Origin: Paragorgia papillata
Taxonomy: Eukaryota > Cnidaria > Anthozoa > Scleralcyonacea > Coralliidae
DNA: 64,000 nucleotides
Assembly: GCA_035771165.1 (NCBI GenBank)
Contig: JAWNZC010000102.1
Location: 1,692,501 to 1,756,500 of the forward strand
Reading direction: 5' to 3'
Shown here: piece by piece, positions 1 to 12,700 of the stretch
How the letters are laid out: the number at the start of each line of letters is the position of its first letter
Numbering within the stretch: position 1 is the first letter of the stretch
Translations under genes and position numbers: made by a program
The notes under the pieces: model-generated
Told to the model about the DNA's origin: nothing
Databases searched by the model: none
What the model saw: only the letters and a program-made list of their open reading frames with translations

Positions 1-535
<535 letters not shown>

Positions 536-576
536 TATCATTATCATTAAGACCATATTTCTCGATTCCTTCTAAG

Positions 577-2732
577 GACTGTGGCCAACTACATGATGTG
601 GCGTGTTGTGCACAATTTTATGGGATTTCTTTCCGATGATTTCAAAAAGATTTATCAAGAATATGACGAAGTGAAGAGAGGCACCACGGAACAGGAACCA
701 AAATGGCGAGAATGTTTGTATTCGACGACTATGGCATTTGGTATGCCTCTTGGCCTACTCTTTATCGACGAGAAGTTTACAGAAAAGAGCAAATCTCTGG
801 TAATGTTTTACACATATTTTCTTTCGTCATAGTTTTTTAACCAACTTCGAGGTGTTCTGAGATCAGATCAAACACAACTTTCGAGTGTTTGATATAGCTT
901 CTCAAATGAATCAGTATTTTAAGAGAAATTTGAGGTAAAAGTTGGCTTAATTTGTACGAGTGCTTTCCTCATGAATTATTAATGAGTTTTTCAAGAGTTC
1001 AGTACAATACGAGCGATGAGACTACGAATTTTTACAAGGTGAAATAAAAGTAGCGTGCTGCGTAGGCAGTGTAGAAACAACAATCGAAATATAGCAAGGT
1101 TAGATATACTGCCGAAACAGAGAACGTCAGGAAGAGCGAAGGCCCTTCCCTCGAAACGTTAGACTCCTACGTTCTCTGTTTCGGCAGTATATCTAACCTT
1201 ACTATATTTCAATTTTTACAAGGGTTGGCTGTGATGGTTTGTCATTTAGGTAGACGAACTAATACGAGAAATCCGAAAAATTTTCATCGAAAACTTGGAT
1301 CAAGTAGATTGGATGGACGCTGAGACCAGGAAAGCCGCGAGAGAGAAGGTAAAGTGGTTATGGTTGAAGTGCCTATAAACTCAAATAAGATATTACTAAT
1401 ATGGATTCTACATAACGTGAATAGTTGAATGCCAAAATATTTTCTGACTTGAACTTCTATTTGTTGTTATATTGACGTTTGTATTTCCGAAATGTTAATG
1501 GGATGACGTCAATGTAGGCATTTGTGTGTGTTTTTCTTTTCTTATGATATACCGCTTGAAGATTTTAATGAAAAAAATGACAAAATACAGAATATACTAT
1601 TCAAGTATTCCATTAACATCCCGAGTTTAGGTTTGGGCTCTTACTTCCGCTATTATTCAAGGTGCAATGGACCAATGGTATCGTATTTATTTTTAGGCTA
1701 ACGCGATACTGGAAAATATTGGTTATCCTGATTATCTTAAGAACAAAACTGCACTAGCGAAGAAATTTGCCGGGGTAAGTCCTTTGTTGGGAGTGTCAAA
1801 TAGTGTAAATATACCTTTTAAAAAAGTAGAGTGTTGCGTAAGGGGTAAAGGACTGGGGGCTAATGATCCTTACTTGCAGCCAGTGACTGAATTACGAAGG
1901 ACGCAGATCAATGTGGCCGTGTCGAGGCATATCAAAGGCGCTCCAGGCAGCCGCCATACGACACAGTTCAGACCACGGATCACAGCTAAGATGTTAGGTG
2001 TTGATTTTATGGAGGGAGGAAAACCGGAGAACCCGGCGAAAAACCCTCGAAGCACAGACGAGATCAACTACAACTCTACTCACATGAGTTCCAAGCTCAA
2101 TAACGGGGTCATTCCCAAGCGGTCCCCCATCCAAGTACTAACCCCGTCTAACCGGCCTTAACATTTTGGTGAGAGACAGCACACGTTATCTGTTCTTCCC
2201 TGTAAGCTGTAAGCTGTGTTTAAGATAGAGCAAAGTGAAAAGATGGTAAACTGCCGAGGTTAGTTTTGATAACGAAATACTGACGTTTCGAGGCCTTCAT
2301 CAGAGTAAAATATGGTAAAATAAAGTATATATGACAATGTCAAAAGCTTTGTTTTACTTTATTTCCTCACATTTTACTTTGTTGAAGGGCTCCACTCGAA
2401 ACGTCAGTATTTCGTTACTAAACATTTTAGCAGGACACCATCTTTTTACTTTGCTAAATGCGCTGTATACTGCAGTACCTTATATTGATTAGAACTCTTG
2501 TTCTCGTTCATTTTAGCTCGATCCAAACGAGGACTATTTTTCCAATGCCTTAACGAAATCGAAATTTATAATCCAGAAAAATTATGAAGATATCAAGAAA
2601 CCAGTGGACAGCAAAGAGTATGTACCAGTGAAGCATTGTGAGGTTGAGTCTGTCTGCCTGTCTGTCTGTCTGTCTGTCTGTCTACCTGTGTCTGTCTGTG
2701 TGTCTGTCTGTCTGTCTGTCTGTTTGTGTGTG

Positions 2733-2774
<42 letters not shown>

Positions 2775-2936
2775 CCTGTGTCTGTGTGTGTGTCTGTCTG
2801 TCTGTCTGTCTACCTGTGTCTGTCTGTCTGTGTGTCTGTCTGTCTGTCTGTCTGTTTGTGTGTCTGTCTGTCTGTCTGTCTTTCTGTCTCTCTACCTGTG
2901 TCTGTGTGTGTGTGTGTGTCTCTCTCTGTCTGTCTT

Positions 2937-2975
<39 letters not shown>

Positions 2976-3090
2976 GCCTGTCTGTCTGCCTGTGCGTGTG
3001 TGTGTCTCTGTCTTTCTGTCTGTCTACCTGTGTCTGCCTGTGTCTGTGTGTGTGTGTGTGTGTGTCTGTCTCTGTCTGTCTGTCTGTCTG

Positions 3091-3124
<34 letters not shown>

Positions 3125-4068
3125 CATGTGTGTGTCTAGATCACTAAAAAAGGTAATTCATTCAACTAACAAAGACCTGAGCAATATAAAACAGTGGTTA
3201 CTAGCAAACAAATTAAGTCTTAACGCAACAAAAACTGAACATATGTTCATAGGATCGGACGATAACCTAAATAAAACCCGAAACACTTCGCAAATTAACA
3301 TCGACGGTCATGCACTAAACAGTGTTAAAAGTAATAAATGCCTAGGTGTGCATATCGATGAAAGACTCTCCTGGGATGAACACATAGATTATGTGTCAAA
3401 AAAAGTTTCGCAAGCAATTGCAGGCCTAAGGCAAGCACGTCCGCTTGTTTCTAAAGAGGTGGCTCTTGCAATTTACAATTCTTTAATTCAGCCTTTATTC
3501 GATTATTGTGATGTTGTTTGGGATAATTTCAATGCATCACAGGCAACTAGACTGCAAAAGTTAAAAAACCGTGCTGGCCGCGTTATTACACAACAAGGTT
3601 ATGACGTCCGATCTTATGTCATTAGAGAGGAACTAGGTTGGAAAACACTACAAGAAATGAGGGATCAACATAAACTTGTCCTCATATATAAGGCGCTTAA
3701 CAACCTAGCACCTCCGTATTTATTAGATTACCTCCGCTTGTGTAACTATTCAGAAAATTATAATCTCAGAGATCGTGAGATGAAAATTGCCTTACCAAGG
3801 CCAAAAACAAACTATCTTAAAAACAGTTTTGCACTAAGCGGAGGAAAATTGTGGAATGGTTTACCCACAGAAGCAAGATTAGCAACAAGTTTAAAATCAT
3901 TTAAGAAAACTCTCTCAACCTTCAGTTTCCCACAATAGTGTTTTAAATAAGTTATCTTATTGTTTCAAAATAACAAAAAAAAATGTAAATATATTTTTAA
4001 ATAGTTCTCGGCTTTCACGAAAAGCAATTTATGTATATATTGATGAAATTCCGAGTTTAAATAAATTT

Positions 4069-4116
<48 letters not shown>

Positions 4117-7100
4117 CCTGTGTCTGTGTGTGTGTGTGTGTGTGTGTCTGTCTCCGTCTGTCTGTCTGTGTGTCTGTCTGTCTGTGTGTCTGTCTGTCTT
4201 TCTTATGTGTGCATCTCTATTAATGAATTACTATTACTAACTTGTGATTTACAGGTGGAGTATGTACCCTCAAGTTGTGAATGCGTATTACTCGTTTTCT
4301 GAAAATAAAATAGGTGAGATCCTTCAGGAATGATGTCATTGCCATTTATATGATGGCAATATTAAATGATCATTGCGCATCCCGGCCGCTACAATTCGTC
4401 ACCAGTCTCTATTTTCCCTTTAGTATTCCCCGCTGGTATTTTACAATCTCCGTTTTACAACAAAGATCGACCAAGGTAAGTTAAACGATGTTGTTGTCCG
4501 TGATGGTGATGGTGGTGGTGGTCTTGGTGATGGTGGTGGTGGTGATGGTGGTGTTGATCTTGGTGATGCTGGTGGTGGTGGTGGTCTTGGTGATGGTGGT
4601 GGTGTTGGTGATGGTGGTGGATATGTTGTTGGTGTTGTTGGTGGTGGTGGTGATGGTGGTCTTGGTAGTGGTGGTGGTAGTGATGGTGATGGTGATGGTG
4701 ATGGTGATGGTGGCGGTGTTGTTGTATTTTATGTGGTGGTGATGGTGTTGGTGATGTTGTTGTTGGTGCTGGTGGTGTTGGTGGTGGTGGTGGCGGTGTT
4801 GTTGGTGGTGGTGGTGGTGGCGGTGGTGGTGTTGTTTGTGGTGCTGGTGTTTTTGTTGCTCTTTCTGTCGTCCCAGTTATCGTTTTCCTTGTTACCATTC
4901 GCTTTCTCTTTTATCATCATCGTAATGTCCAATTCATTATTTCTGGTAAATTATTTCGTTTAAGGTCATTGAACTACGGAGGTATTGGAGCTGTCGTTGG
5001 ACACGAGGTCACACATGGCTTTGATGATAATGGTGAGATTTATTTCCAACACAATGTGTTTTAACAGACGTTTGGTGGACGTTCGTCAAGTTCAATTACT
5101 CAGAAAAGATTTCTGAGACCCCAGACAGGGTTCGAACTTGCAACCTTATAATGACCGGTTAAACCTGATTCACACTTGTGAAATAAGCATAAGCACAAAC
5201 AAAATAGTTGTGTGACCCGGGGTAAAACAGCGTAACACAAGCACGAGACAAAAGAACCTTTGTTTTCTCTTTTGTACATCTCTTGTGCTTATTGCATGTG
5301 CTTGTGCTTGTGCTTATTTCAAGTGCTTGTGCTTATTGCATGTGCTTGTGCTTGTGCTTATTTCAAGTGCTTGTGCTTATTGCATGTGCTTGTGCTTGTG
5401 CTTGTGCTTGTGCTTATTCCATGTGCTTGTGCTTATTGCATCTGCTTGTGCTTATTTCATGTGCTTGTGCTTATTTCATGTGCTTGTGCTTATTGCATGT
5501 GCTTGTGCTTGTGCTTATTTCAAGTGCTTGTGCTTATTGCATGTGCTTGTGCTTGTGCTTGTGCTTGTGCTTATTTCATGTGCTTGTGCTTGTGCTTATT
5601 GCATGTGCTTGTGCTTGTGCTTATTTCAAGTGCTTGTGCTTATTGCTTGTGCTTATTTCATGTGCTTGTGCTTGTGCTTATTTCTTGTGCTTGTGCTTGT
5701 GTTTATTGCTTGTGCTTGTGCTTATTTCATGCGCTTATGCTTATGCTTATTCCGCGCCATAGGAAAAACTTTTTTGTTTTATCTTATGTTTCGTTCTTGT
5801 GCTTATTTCACAAGTGTGAATCAGGCTTTGGACGATCTAACCATTGAGCCACTGAGGTTCAGATGGAGAGATGCACTACATGTATACGTACAACTTATCA
5901 TTTCACAATATGTTGGATTATGCTGCTCCGGTTCGAAGGACCAGGTGGAGGATAACCAAAGTCTTATTTCGTCTTGATTACGTTTTCTTTTTTGTATATT
6001 TGATGGCTAGGAAGACGCTTCAACATGAAAGGAAATCTCGCCAAGTGGTGGACTAATAAGTCCATTGAGGCATTTACAAAGCAAACAAAATGTCTTGTCA
6101 AGCAATATTCACAATACAAATTCTTTGGTGAAAATGTAAGTGTTTTGGAGCGACCACTTCCAACCGCATATTTACCAATCTTTACGACTTACGATCTTGT
6201 CTACTTTTCAGTCTCGTGTTTAATTTACCAATCTCAAACCAAGCTACAATCTTTTTCAAAATTCCTGGTCCAAAACCATGCGATAGCGTTTCAGTCTTGC
6301 ACCTTCGCCCCCCCCCCCCCCCCCCCCCCCATTTCAATGTTGTGAGATAAAGGCGAGTCTTCCGGACAACACACTACTGCCGTTGCGTGTGTATGTTCGT
6401 TTGTACCAACATTGAGATGGGGGGGAGGGGGGTTCTGTGATTTTTTTACTCTTTTAGCCGAGGGACAGGAACTTCAAACCGGGTGCCAATGAATTTTGAG
6501 AATGATTGTAGATTTAGTTTATACATTTTGTTTAATGTGATATTTTTTCTTTATTTTAGATCAAGGGTGCGCAGACTTTGGGTGAGAATATAGCTGATAA
6601 TGGTGGAGTAAAGCAAGCTTACCAGGTTTGATTAATATTTTGTTATTTCGTTCTGTGTTTTATGTTAATGTACTTTATCTGTTTATATTCCTAATAATAT
6701 TAATGAAGCTAATTATCTAACTTGCAGTACATAAGGAATGTAGATATCCTTTCCTGTCCTATCTTATCCCAGCTTATCCTACCCTACCATTCCCTATCCT
6801 ACCTTATCCTTTTCTATCTTGTATCCATCCAATCATATCCTTTTCTATCTTGTCCTGTCCTATCCTATCCTATCCTACTCTATCCTGTCTTATCATATCC
6901 TAGCCTACCCTGACTTATCAAGTCGTATCCTACTGTATCCCGCCATATCCTATCCTATCCTACCTATCATATCTTACCCTAATCATATTTTATCTTGTCT
7001 TTCCCTATCCTTTCCTGCCCTATTGTATTATTTTCCACCCTATTCATTCTATTCTATTCTTGATTAGTCACTTTCATTTCCACTTCATTCTCACCGTCTC

Positions 7101-7401
7101 TTTTCATTTTAGTGTATTTTTATTCATTTTTTTCCCTGTTTTGTTTTGTTTTGTTCTGTTTACATTTTATTTTGTTTATTTTTTTCCACTAGGCTTATCA
7201 ACGTTATGTTGAACAACATGGTCACGAAAGATTACTTCCTGGGATCAATGCCACAAATGATCAACTCTTTTTCCTTGGATTTGCTCAGGTAACGTTGGTC
7301 ACACTGAGGAACTGAATTACGACAATATTTTAGGAATACAAAAAGAGACAGACAGACACGCACACACACACACAGACAGATACACACAGACAGACAAATA
7401 A

Positions 7402-7432
<31 letters not shown>

Positions 7433-7917
7433 AAAGCAGACAGACAGACGGACAGACACACACACACACACACACACACACAGTAGTGAATTTAAGAATT
7501 GTAGTGCCCATAAGAATTTATTATGTATTTTCGTTTGTTTTCTTTCAGGTGTGGTGTGGGAAATTTCGCAGACCAACTGCTTTAAACCAAATAGCCAATG
7601 GTGTCCATACCCCCGGAAAATACAGGTAGACTTTGCTTTTTCACATAAATATACAGGCCGTGACGGGGAGCGCTTTTTTGAAGTCGTCACTTATTTTCAT
7701 TTGTCAGAATTCAAAGAAGCCTCAGTACCATTATTATTCGACCACCAGCTCCAAACTTGACCTGTAGCTCAAGTCAGTAATAATAATTATTATTGTTTGA
7801 TTTTCTATTACTTTTAGAGTTATTGGAACTCTTTCAAATTCTGAAGGATTCGCCAAGGCATACAACTGTGCTGCTGGAACCAAGATGAACCCGGTAGAGA
7901 AGTGCCATGTTTGGTAA
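577..7917 (+). CDS. M13 family zinc metallopeptidase (neprilysin/ECE-like), 3' part of gene
   Basis: C-terminal half of a neprilysin/endothelin-converting-enzyme type peptidase. In this family it is a type II membrane or secreted enzyme cleaving small peptides outside the cell. Exons read: 577-799, 1250-1348, 1697-1774, 2517-2617, 4254-4311, 4424-4475, 4965-5032, 6011-6135, 6560-6625, 7193-7288, 7549-7625, 7818-7917; phases join without a frame break. Seen directly: NAYY substrate-site motif (exon at 4254), zinc site HEVTH (5002-5016), third zinc ligand in ENIADNGG (exon at 6560), and the family's closing Cys-x-Val-Trp just before the TAA at 7915. The N-terminal anchor and early exons lie upstream of the window. 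Introns hold a LINE fragment, a 5S-like SINE and several microsatellites. Neprilysin versus ECE versus another M13 subgroup cannot be decided from this part. AATAAA at 8079-8084, inside a dispersed repeat, could be its poly(A) signal. Confidence 0.95.
1040..1212. mobile_element. Foldback MITE-like element (GCGTGCTGCGTAGGCAG family)
   Basis: The segment reading AGGTTAGATATACTGCCGAA followed by ACAGAGAACGT recurs inverted about 80 bp later, giving a hairpin. The left half is nearly identical to 28609-28700 and 43350-43410, so this is a dispersed family. No coding capacity. Confidence 0.75.
1856..2175 (-). mobile_element. 5S rRNA-derived SINE, copy 1
   Basis: Read on the minus strand, 2175 to about 2108 resembles the internal promoter half of 5S rRNA: GGTTAGTACTTGGATGGG followed by GACCGCTTGGGAATGACC, very close to the 5S C-box region. 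A ~250-bp non-5S tail follows. The same head and tail occur at 17724-18075 on the plus strand. This explains the spurious 125-codon open frame here. The element sits inside an M13 gene intron. Confidence 0.85.
2225..2458. mobile_element. Foldback repeat with GACGTTTCGA / TCGAAACGTC arms
   Basis: AACGAAATACTGACGTTTCG at about 2271 recurs inverted near 2396-2420, with matching AAAGTGAAAAGATGG and CATCTTTTTACTTT ends. Related sequence lies at 46080-46345. Non-coding. Confidence 0.7.
2643..3135. repeat. (TCTG)n / (TG)n microsatellite, left block
   Basis: TCTG tetramers mixed with TG dinucleotides in the intron after the exon ending at 2617. The same kind of array resumes at 4068-4205 on the other side of a LINE fragment. 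Confidence 0.95.
3138..4067 (+). pseudogene. 5'-truncated non-LTR retrotransposon (reverse transcriptase C-terminus)
   Basis: About 265 codons end at the TAG near 3938. They contain the RT thumb signature ([17 protein letters not shown]), [16 protein letters not shown], and the [15 protein letters not shown] / [12 protein letters not shown] segment typical of the region after the polymerase motifs in CR1/L2/Jockey-like LINEs. The endonuclease and catalytic YADD part are absent, so this copy is dead on arrival. A short AT-rich 3' UTR ends at an AATAAATTTTC followed directly by TCTG repeats. Apparent codons upstream of about 3138 are microsatellite. Clade is inferred from memory only. Confidence 0.85.
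4068..4205. repeat. (TCTG)n / (TG)n microsatellite, right block
   Basis: Starts at the 3' end of the LINE fragment and mirrors the composition of the block at 2643-3135. It is either the target microsatellite or the element's own 3' tail. Confidence 0.95.
4485..4855. repeat. (GGT/GAT)n trinucleotide tract
   Basis: GGTGGTGAT-type triplets between M13 exons ending at 4475 and starting at 4965. Long Val/Met or His/Pro frames through it are artefacts. Confidence 0.95.
5108..5866 (-). mobile_element. tRNA-like SINE interrupted by a foldback insertion
   Basis: On the minus strand 5866-5828 reads CCTCAGTGGCTCAATGGTTA followed by GATCGTCC (A box and D arm). The remainder, GGTTGCAAGTTCGAACCC with CTGTCTGGGG (B box and T arm), lies at 5160-5108. 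The two halves are separated by a ~660-bp foldback element, so the tRNA-like unit was present first. It resembles the intact cloverleaf at 19449-19520. Confidence 0.75.
5164..5827. mobile_element. MITE with a core of TGCTTG/TGCTTA minisatellite
   Basis: Terminal inverted repeats are CCTGATTCACACTTGTGAAA at the left and TTTCACAAGTGTGAATCAGG at the right. Between about 5283 and 5750 the interior is a hexamer-based array, GTGCTTGTGCTTATTGCATG and variants, derived from the sub-terminal sequence itself (AAGCATAAGCACAA). It is inserted in a tRNA-like element. Open frames full of Cys, Ala and Leu here are repeat artefacts. Confidence 0.85.
6740..7045. repeat. (TATCC)n degenerate pentamer tract
   Basis: Diverged TATCC/TGTCC pentamers in the M13 intron before the exon at 7193. 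A C tract (6309-6330) and a G tract (6421-6432) lie in the preceding intron. Confidence 0.9.
7340..7482. repeat. (ACAG)n / (AC)n microsatellite
   Basis: Tetramer and dinucleotide runs within the intron 7289-7548. Confidence 0.93.
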
Positions 7918-7994
7918 AAAATCACGCGTGGTATTGCGTGCATTGCGTTTTAATTCACATGTACATGATTTTCTAGAGAGCAACTTACGACGGT

Positions 7995-8650
7995 GGAACT
8001 TTAACTCATTGCTGCCTAGGATGTCTGAGGGTTCTCCCTTTCATGAGTAAAATCATCTGGTGTTAGACAGAGTAAAACAATAAAGAGACCATTTTTGGCC
8101 AGCTCAGGCAGGAATGGGGTGAAGTAATATTTAAAACACGTGATGCAAGTGTTTTGAATGGCTTCAAAAACGATTCGTTCTTGGATGTTATGTTGATTAG
8201 TATTCTTTATATAAAATTGTATGTCATTAGTATTCTTTCTGACCTCAAGAAGTTTTATCAGGTATAAAACCACGGATATGGTACTGATTTCCTTTGTGTC
8301 TTCCTCATGAACTATTAATGAGTTTTTGAGTCACTTGTTAACCCATTGCTGCCTGGGATGTCTGAGGATTCTCCCTTTGATGAGTAAAATCATCTGACGT
8401 TGTTAGAGTTGACACTTTGAAACGGTCAAACCTGAAGACGAGTCTTTAGTATTTTATTCTGGCTAACGCCAGAGTATTTTATTCTGGCTAACGCCAGACG
8501 ATTTTATTCAGCACAGGGAGAGGTCCAGGCCTCAAAATGTTAAAACCTATCTCTTTAACACTTTGAAGCCTGAAGACGAGTCTTTAGTATTTTATTCTTG
8601 GCTAACGCCAGACGATTTTATTCAGCACAGGGAGAGGTCCAGGCCTCCTA
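7995..8650. mobile_element. Cluster of TCTGGC-GTTA-GCCAGA foldback elements
   Basis: Pieces at about 8003-8080 and 8339-8405 carry the TTAACCCATTGCTGCC type of arm. Pieces at about 8410-8520 and 8560-8645 carry the CACTTTGA / CCTGAAGACGAGTCTTTAGT type. All share ATAAAATCGTCTGGCGTTAG-like cores or their complement. See the family described in the findings. Confidence 0.75.
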
Positions 8651-9783
8651 TATATCAATGACTGACAAATCCAAGATGGCGATGTATGGATCCTTTCTCC
8701 CATGGTAATTACCGCTGACCTTTCTCTGACAAATGAATTTATAACTAAATTGATCGGACTGCGGGCGCAACTGAGCCCACAGTCAAGTCAACATAGTTGA
8801 TGTGCTAAGGTCAGCGGTTCCTACCACGAGAGAAAGGACTCTTAGTTCAAATGTGGTGTCAATTTTTGGGGTCTGCAGTCCAGTTATATATAGGTCAGTT
8901 ATATAAATATATATATCAACCTTGAATATGATTTTGTAGAAAGTGCATTAGTATTGTATTATTTGAATCTAGATGTTTTAGATGTTGAGTTTATAATTAT
9001 ACATATTATTAAAATGAATTATAATTAGCAATAAATAGTTGTAAGAAATTTAAATATAATTTTAAAGAAATGTAGGTCCCTTGGCATGTGAAACAAATGT
9101 CGAGAACCAAATTGGAGAAATGCCAGTGCCTTTGTTAGTGTACATGGCATTTGCTGAAATTCAGCACACCAAGGCATGCATATGTTTTTTTAAAACTGTA
9201 TTTAAATAAATAGTTATGGCTATTAAATATTAATTTTACTGTAATTTACAATAACAATTGTTTTACCAAAAAAATGTGTTTTAATGTTTCAGGTTGAGTT
9301 TGAATCAAAGACACAGTATACACAAGTCTTGTATATAGACAAGTTTCAGGGTGTTGCACACGCATTATTTAAAAAAACAACTGGCAAGCTCCACTCAAAG
9401 TAAACATACTGTTTAAAATCAACAAAGTATAGATACAGTTTCTGGATGTTTAACATTGTTATTCTGCTGTTGTTGCCTTACTAGCAAGTCTGTTTGCCAT
9501 TGCTTACATTGTGGGGAGCCCGCCAAGAGCCCACCAATTCCTTTGCAAAATGATGCGCACGCAATACCCTGAAATTCACCTGTTAATGAGCTTCAGAATA
9601 TTTTAGTCTCGCGTATTAATAGAACACTATATCTGTAGTCTTTAACTTTGTTGTAGTTTGTAAGATTAATTAGTGTCCTTTGGTACAATTGTAAGATGTC
9701 TAAAATAGTCATTCTTTGTGAGATGATGAGTATCCATTGAGGTCTTTGATGTTCCCTGTGTATCCTTAGTTATCCATAACTGT
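8650..9783. other. Intergenic, between convergent M13 and PPIH 3' ends
   Basis: AT-rich, with no open frame resembling a known protein and no clear repeat seen. The part nearest 9783 is expected to hold the PPIH 3' UTR (PPIH is transcribed leftward). Confidence 0.5.
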
Positions 9784-12700
9784 TTACATTTCTCCACATT
9801 GTGCAATAACTATAGGTAACTTGGGTCGATTGTTGGGACCAACAGGAACATTCTGTTTAAGAATTGATAGATAGTCAGTCTTAAATGCTTGTGGTGCCAG
9901 TTTTGGTTTTGGTGGTGGTGGTGGTGGTGGTGCTGTTGCTGCTGTTGTTGTCACTACTGCTGCTGCTGCTGTTGTTACTGCTGCTGCTGTTGTCACTACT
10001 GCTGCTGTTGTCACTACTGCTCTTGTTGCTACTACTGCAGTTGTTGCTACTGCTGTTGTTGTTGTCACTACTGCTGTTGTTGTCGCTACTGCTATTGTTG
10101 TTGTTGCTACTGCTGCTGTTACTGCTACTGCTGTTGTTGTTGTCGCTACTGCTGTTGTTGTCACTACTGCTCTTGTTGCTGCTGTTGTTGCTACTGCAGT
10201 TGTTGTTGTCACTATAACTGCTGTTGTTGCTGCTACTGTTGTTGTTGCTACTGCTACAGTCTGCTGTTGTTGTTGTTGCTACTGCTACAGTCTGCTGTTG
10301 TTGTTGCTGCTACTGCTGTTGTTGCTGCAGCTGCTGCTGTTGTTGCTACTGCAGTTGTTGTCACTAACTCACTATAACTGCTGCTGTTGCTGCTACTGCT
10401 GTTGTTGTTGCTACAGTCTGCTGTTGTTGCTACTGCTGTTGTTGTTGCTTCTACTGCTGCTGTTGTTGCTTCTACTGCTGTTGTTGTTGCTTCTACTGCT
10501 GTTGTTGTTGCTGCTACTGCTGCTGTTGTTGTTGTTGCTAGTGCTGTTGTTGATGAAATAAAATCAGATATTTACCTCTATTTTCCTCATTACAAGAAGA
10601 CCATCAACTACTTTTCCTGCAATATTAAAGTGAATACAGTCTATTCTATCACCAATCCAAGAAAAAGAAATAGTTTCAACTAGAAAAAAATATCATCAAT
10701 CCATTTTTCACACAACCTTACCAAACACTACATGTTTTCCATCCAAGAAATCACATTTGGCACAAGTTATAAAAAACTAAATTTAGAAGAAAAAAATTTG
10801 ATCAACTTTGACAAGAGACAAACATTCTTGGAATGAGTGATGGAAGAAATTGATTAAAGTTCAGGGCTGGAGCTATGGGGGGGGGGTGTGACACCCAGCA
10901 GACAAGAGATTTCAGTCGGCAAGCCCCAGTGGTCAGTCTTGGCAAATACCAGTACTGATGATTATGTCAGCAAAATTGAGTGCACCACCCCCCTGCAGAA
11001 TTTTCTGAGGATGGCCCTGTTAAAGTTACTATATTTTACCTGGCAACCATTTGTATGAGGTCCACTATTTGCCTAAAAAATGAAACATTTTTCAATTTAC
11101 AGTACTATATATAATTATATTATTGCACCATGGATTTTATGACATTGCACTTGATGTCTTGAAATTACTATTGTGGAACATGGAATGACTTTGACATATT
11201 TGTATTATCTACAGTGTACTTGAATCAGTAGAAGTGCAGGCAAAGCAGACTTGAATGGATGACATGAGGTGAGTGTAACCCAAGAACTGGGAGGGAGGGA
11301 GTGTAGTCATCAATAAGGCTATTAAGCCTTTCCCTACTAGAATTCTTCCCTTGATGATCAGTAAAATCATCTGGCATTAGTCACATGTGTTTGTCACATG
11401 CATTTCACATTTGTTTGTCAAATGCCAGCATTTTACACGTGTTTGTCACATGCATTTCACATGTGTTTGTCACATGCATTTCACATTTGTTTGTCAAATG
11501 CCAGCATTTCACATGTGTTTGTCACGTGCATTTCACATGTGTTTGTCACATGCATGTCACATTTGTTTGTCAAATGCCAGCATTTCACATGTGTTTGTCA
11601 CATGCATTTTACATGTGTTTGTCACATGCATGTCACATTTGTTTGTCAAATGCATTTCACATGTCTGTCAAATGCATTTTACATGTGTTTGTCAAATGCA
11701 GTTTGCATGTGTTTGTCACATGCATTTCACATGCGTTTGTCACATGCATTTCATATTTGTTTGTCAAATGAGTAAAATACTAAAATGTCATCCTATTGTA
11801 GCCAGTAATGAGTTAACAACATACTGTACCATTGACAACAAGCCAGGTTTATCATGTTTCATCTTAAAATTTTCATCTGGAAATGCTACACCACCATAGA
11901 TACTACATATTCCTGTTCCATCACCCTGGAAAAAAACCCCAAAAACAATGTCTTCTCCAAAATATAATTCATGTTTTGGATAGAGTAAATAATGCATAGT
12001 GTGGTTTCCATTATTACCTTGATGAAATCACCACCTTGGATCATGAAGTCCTTTATAACTCTAGAATAAAACCAACACAATCTGTAGTTATAGTTGCAGG
12101 ATACAGTACTCGCTCCTCCACCTCGTACCGACCCTGGGTACGAGGTTGCTACAGTACCGCTCAGAAATAACCTAACAGTGCGGTTGAGGTTAAGTTAAAC
12201 AATGATAGAAATGGTAATAAACTTTAGTAAAGCACAATAAAATTATCTAGTAATACAGAAAACAGTCCATATTTTGATTCATAGTGATTTAGAGACAGTT
12301 TAACTAACACTGAACAGAGTTATATTACGATTAAGCTGAGGTTAAACCTAGGTTTGACCTCGGTGGTTTAATACATGTATATTTTAAAATTATAATGTCC
12401 AGAAAAAGTCTTCAAATCACCTGTGAAAACTTGCACTTTTGAAACCAATAGGTACATCATCTTTTCTGCAAAAGAAAACAACTGATTGGCTTCATTTGTT
12501 TCTACCAGAAAAGTCTCAAAAAATACAGTACAGTGGATTCCAGCATACCTATACTCTCCAGTACAAAATTGCCTATAAATAAAAGGAACAAGCAACAGCA
12601 TTTAATGACTTTGTTGCACAACACTTTAGTTCAGAAACTACCATACATGACATGTACCATGCCATTTTTTTCTGATTAAGTACGAGGTGAAGAATGTACT

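Noticed and set aside
1784..2161. 125-aa open frame
   Set aside because: It lies over a 5S-derived SINE and has the same frame on the copy at 17788-18057. It is repeat DNA, not a gene.
5260..5977. Cysteine-rich secreted peptide suggested by Cys-Leu-Cys frames
   Set aside because: Three overlapping frames all show it because the DNA is a TGCTTG/TGCTTA hexamer array inside a MITE.
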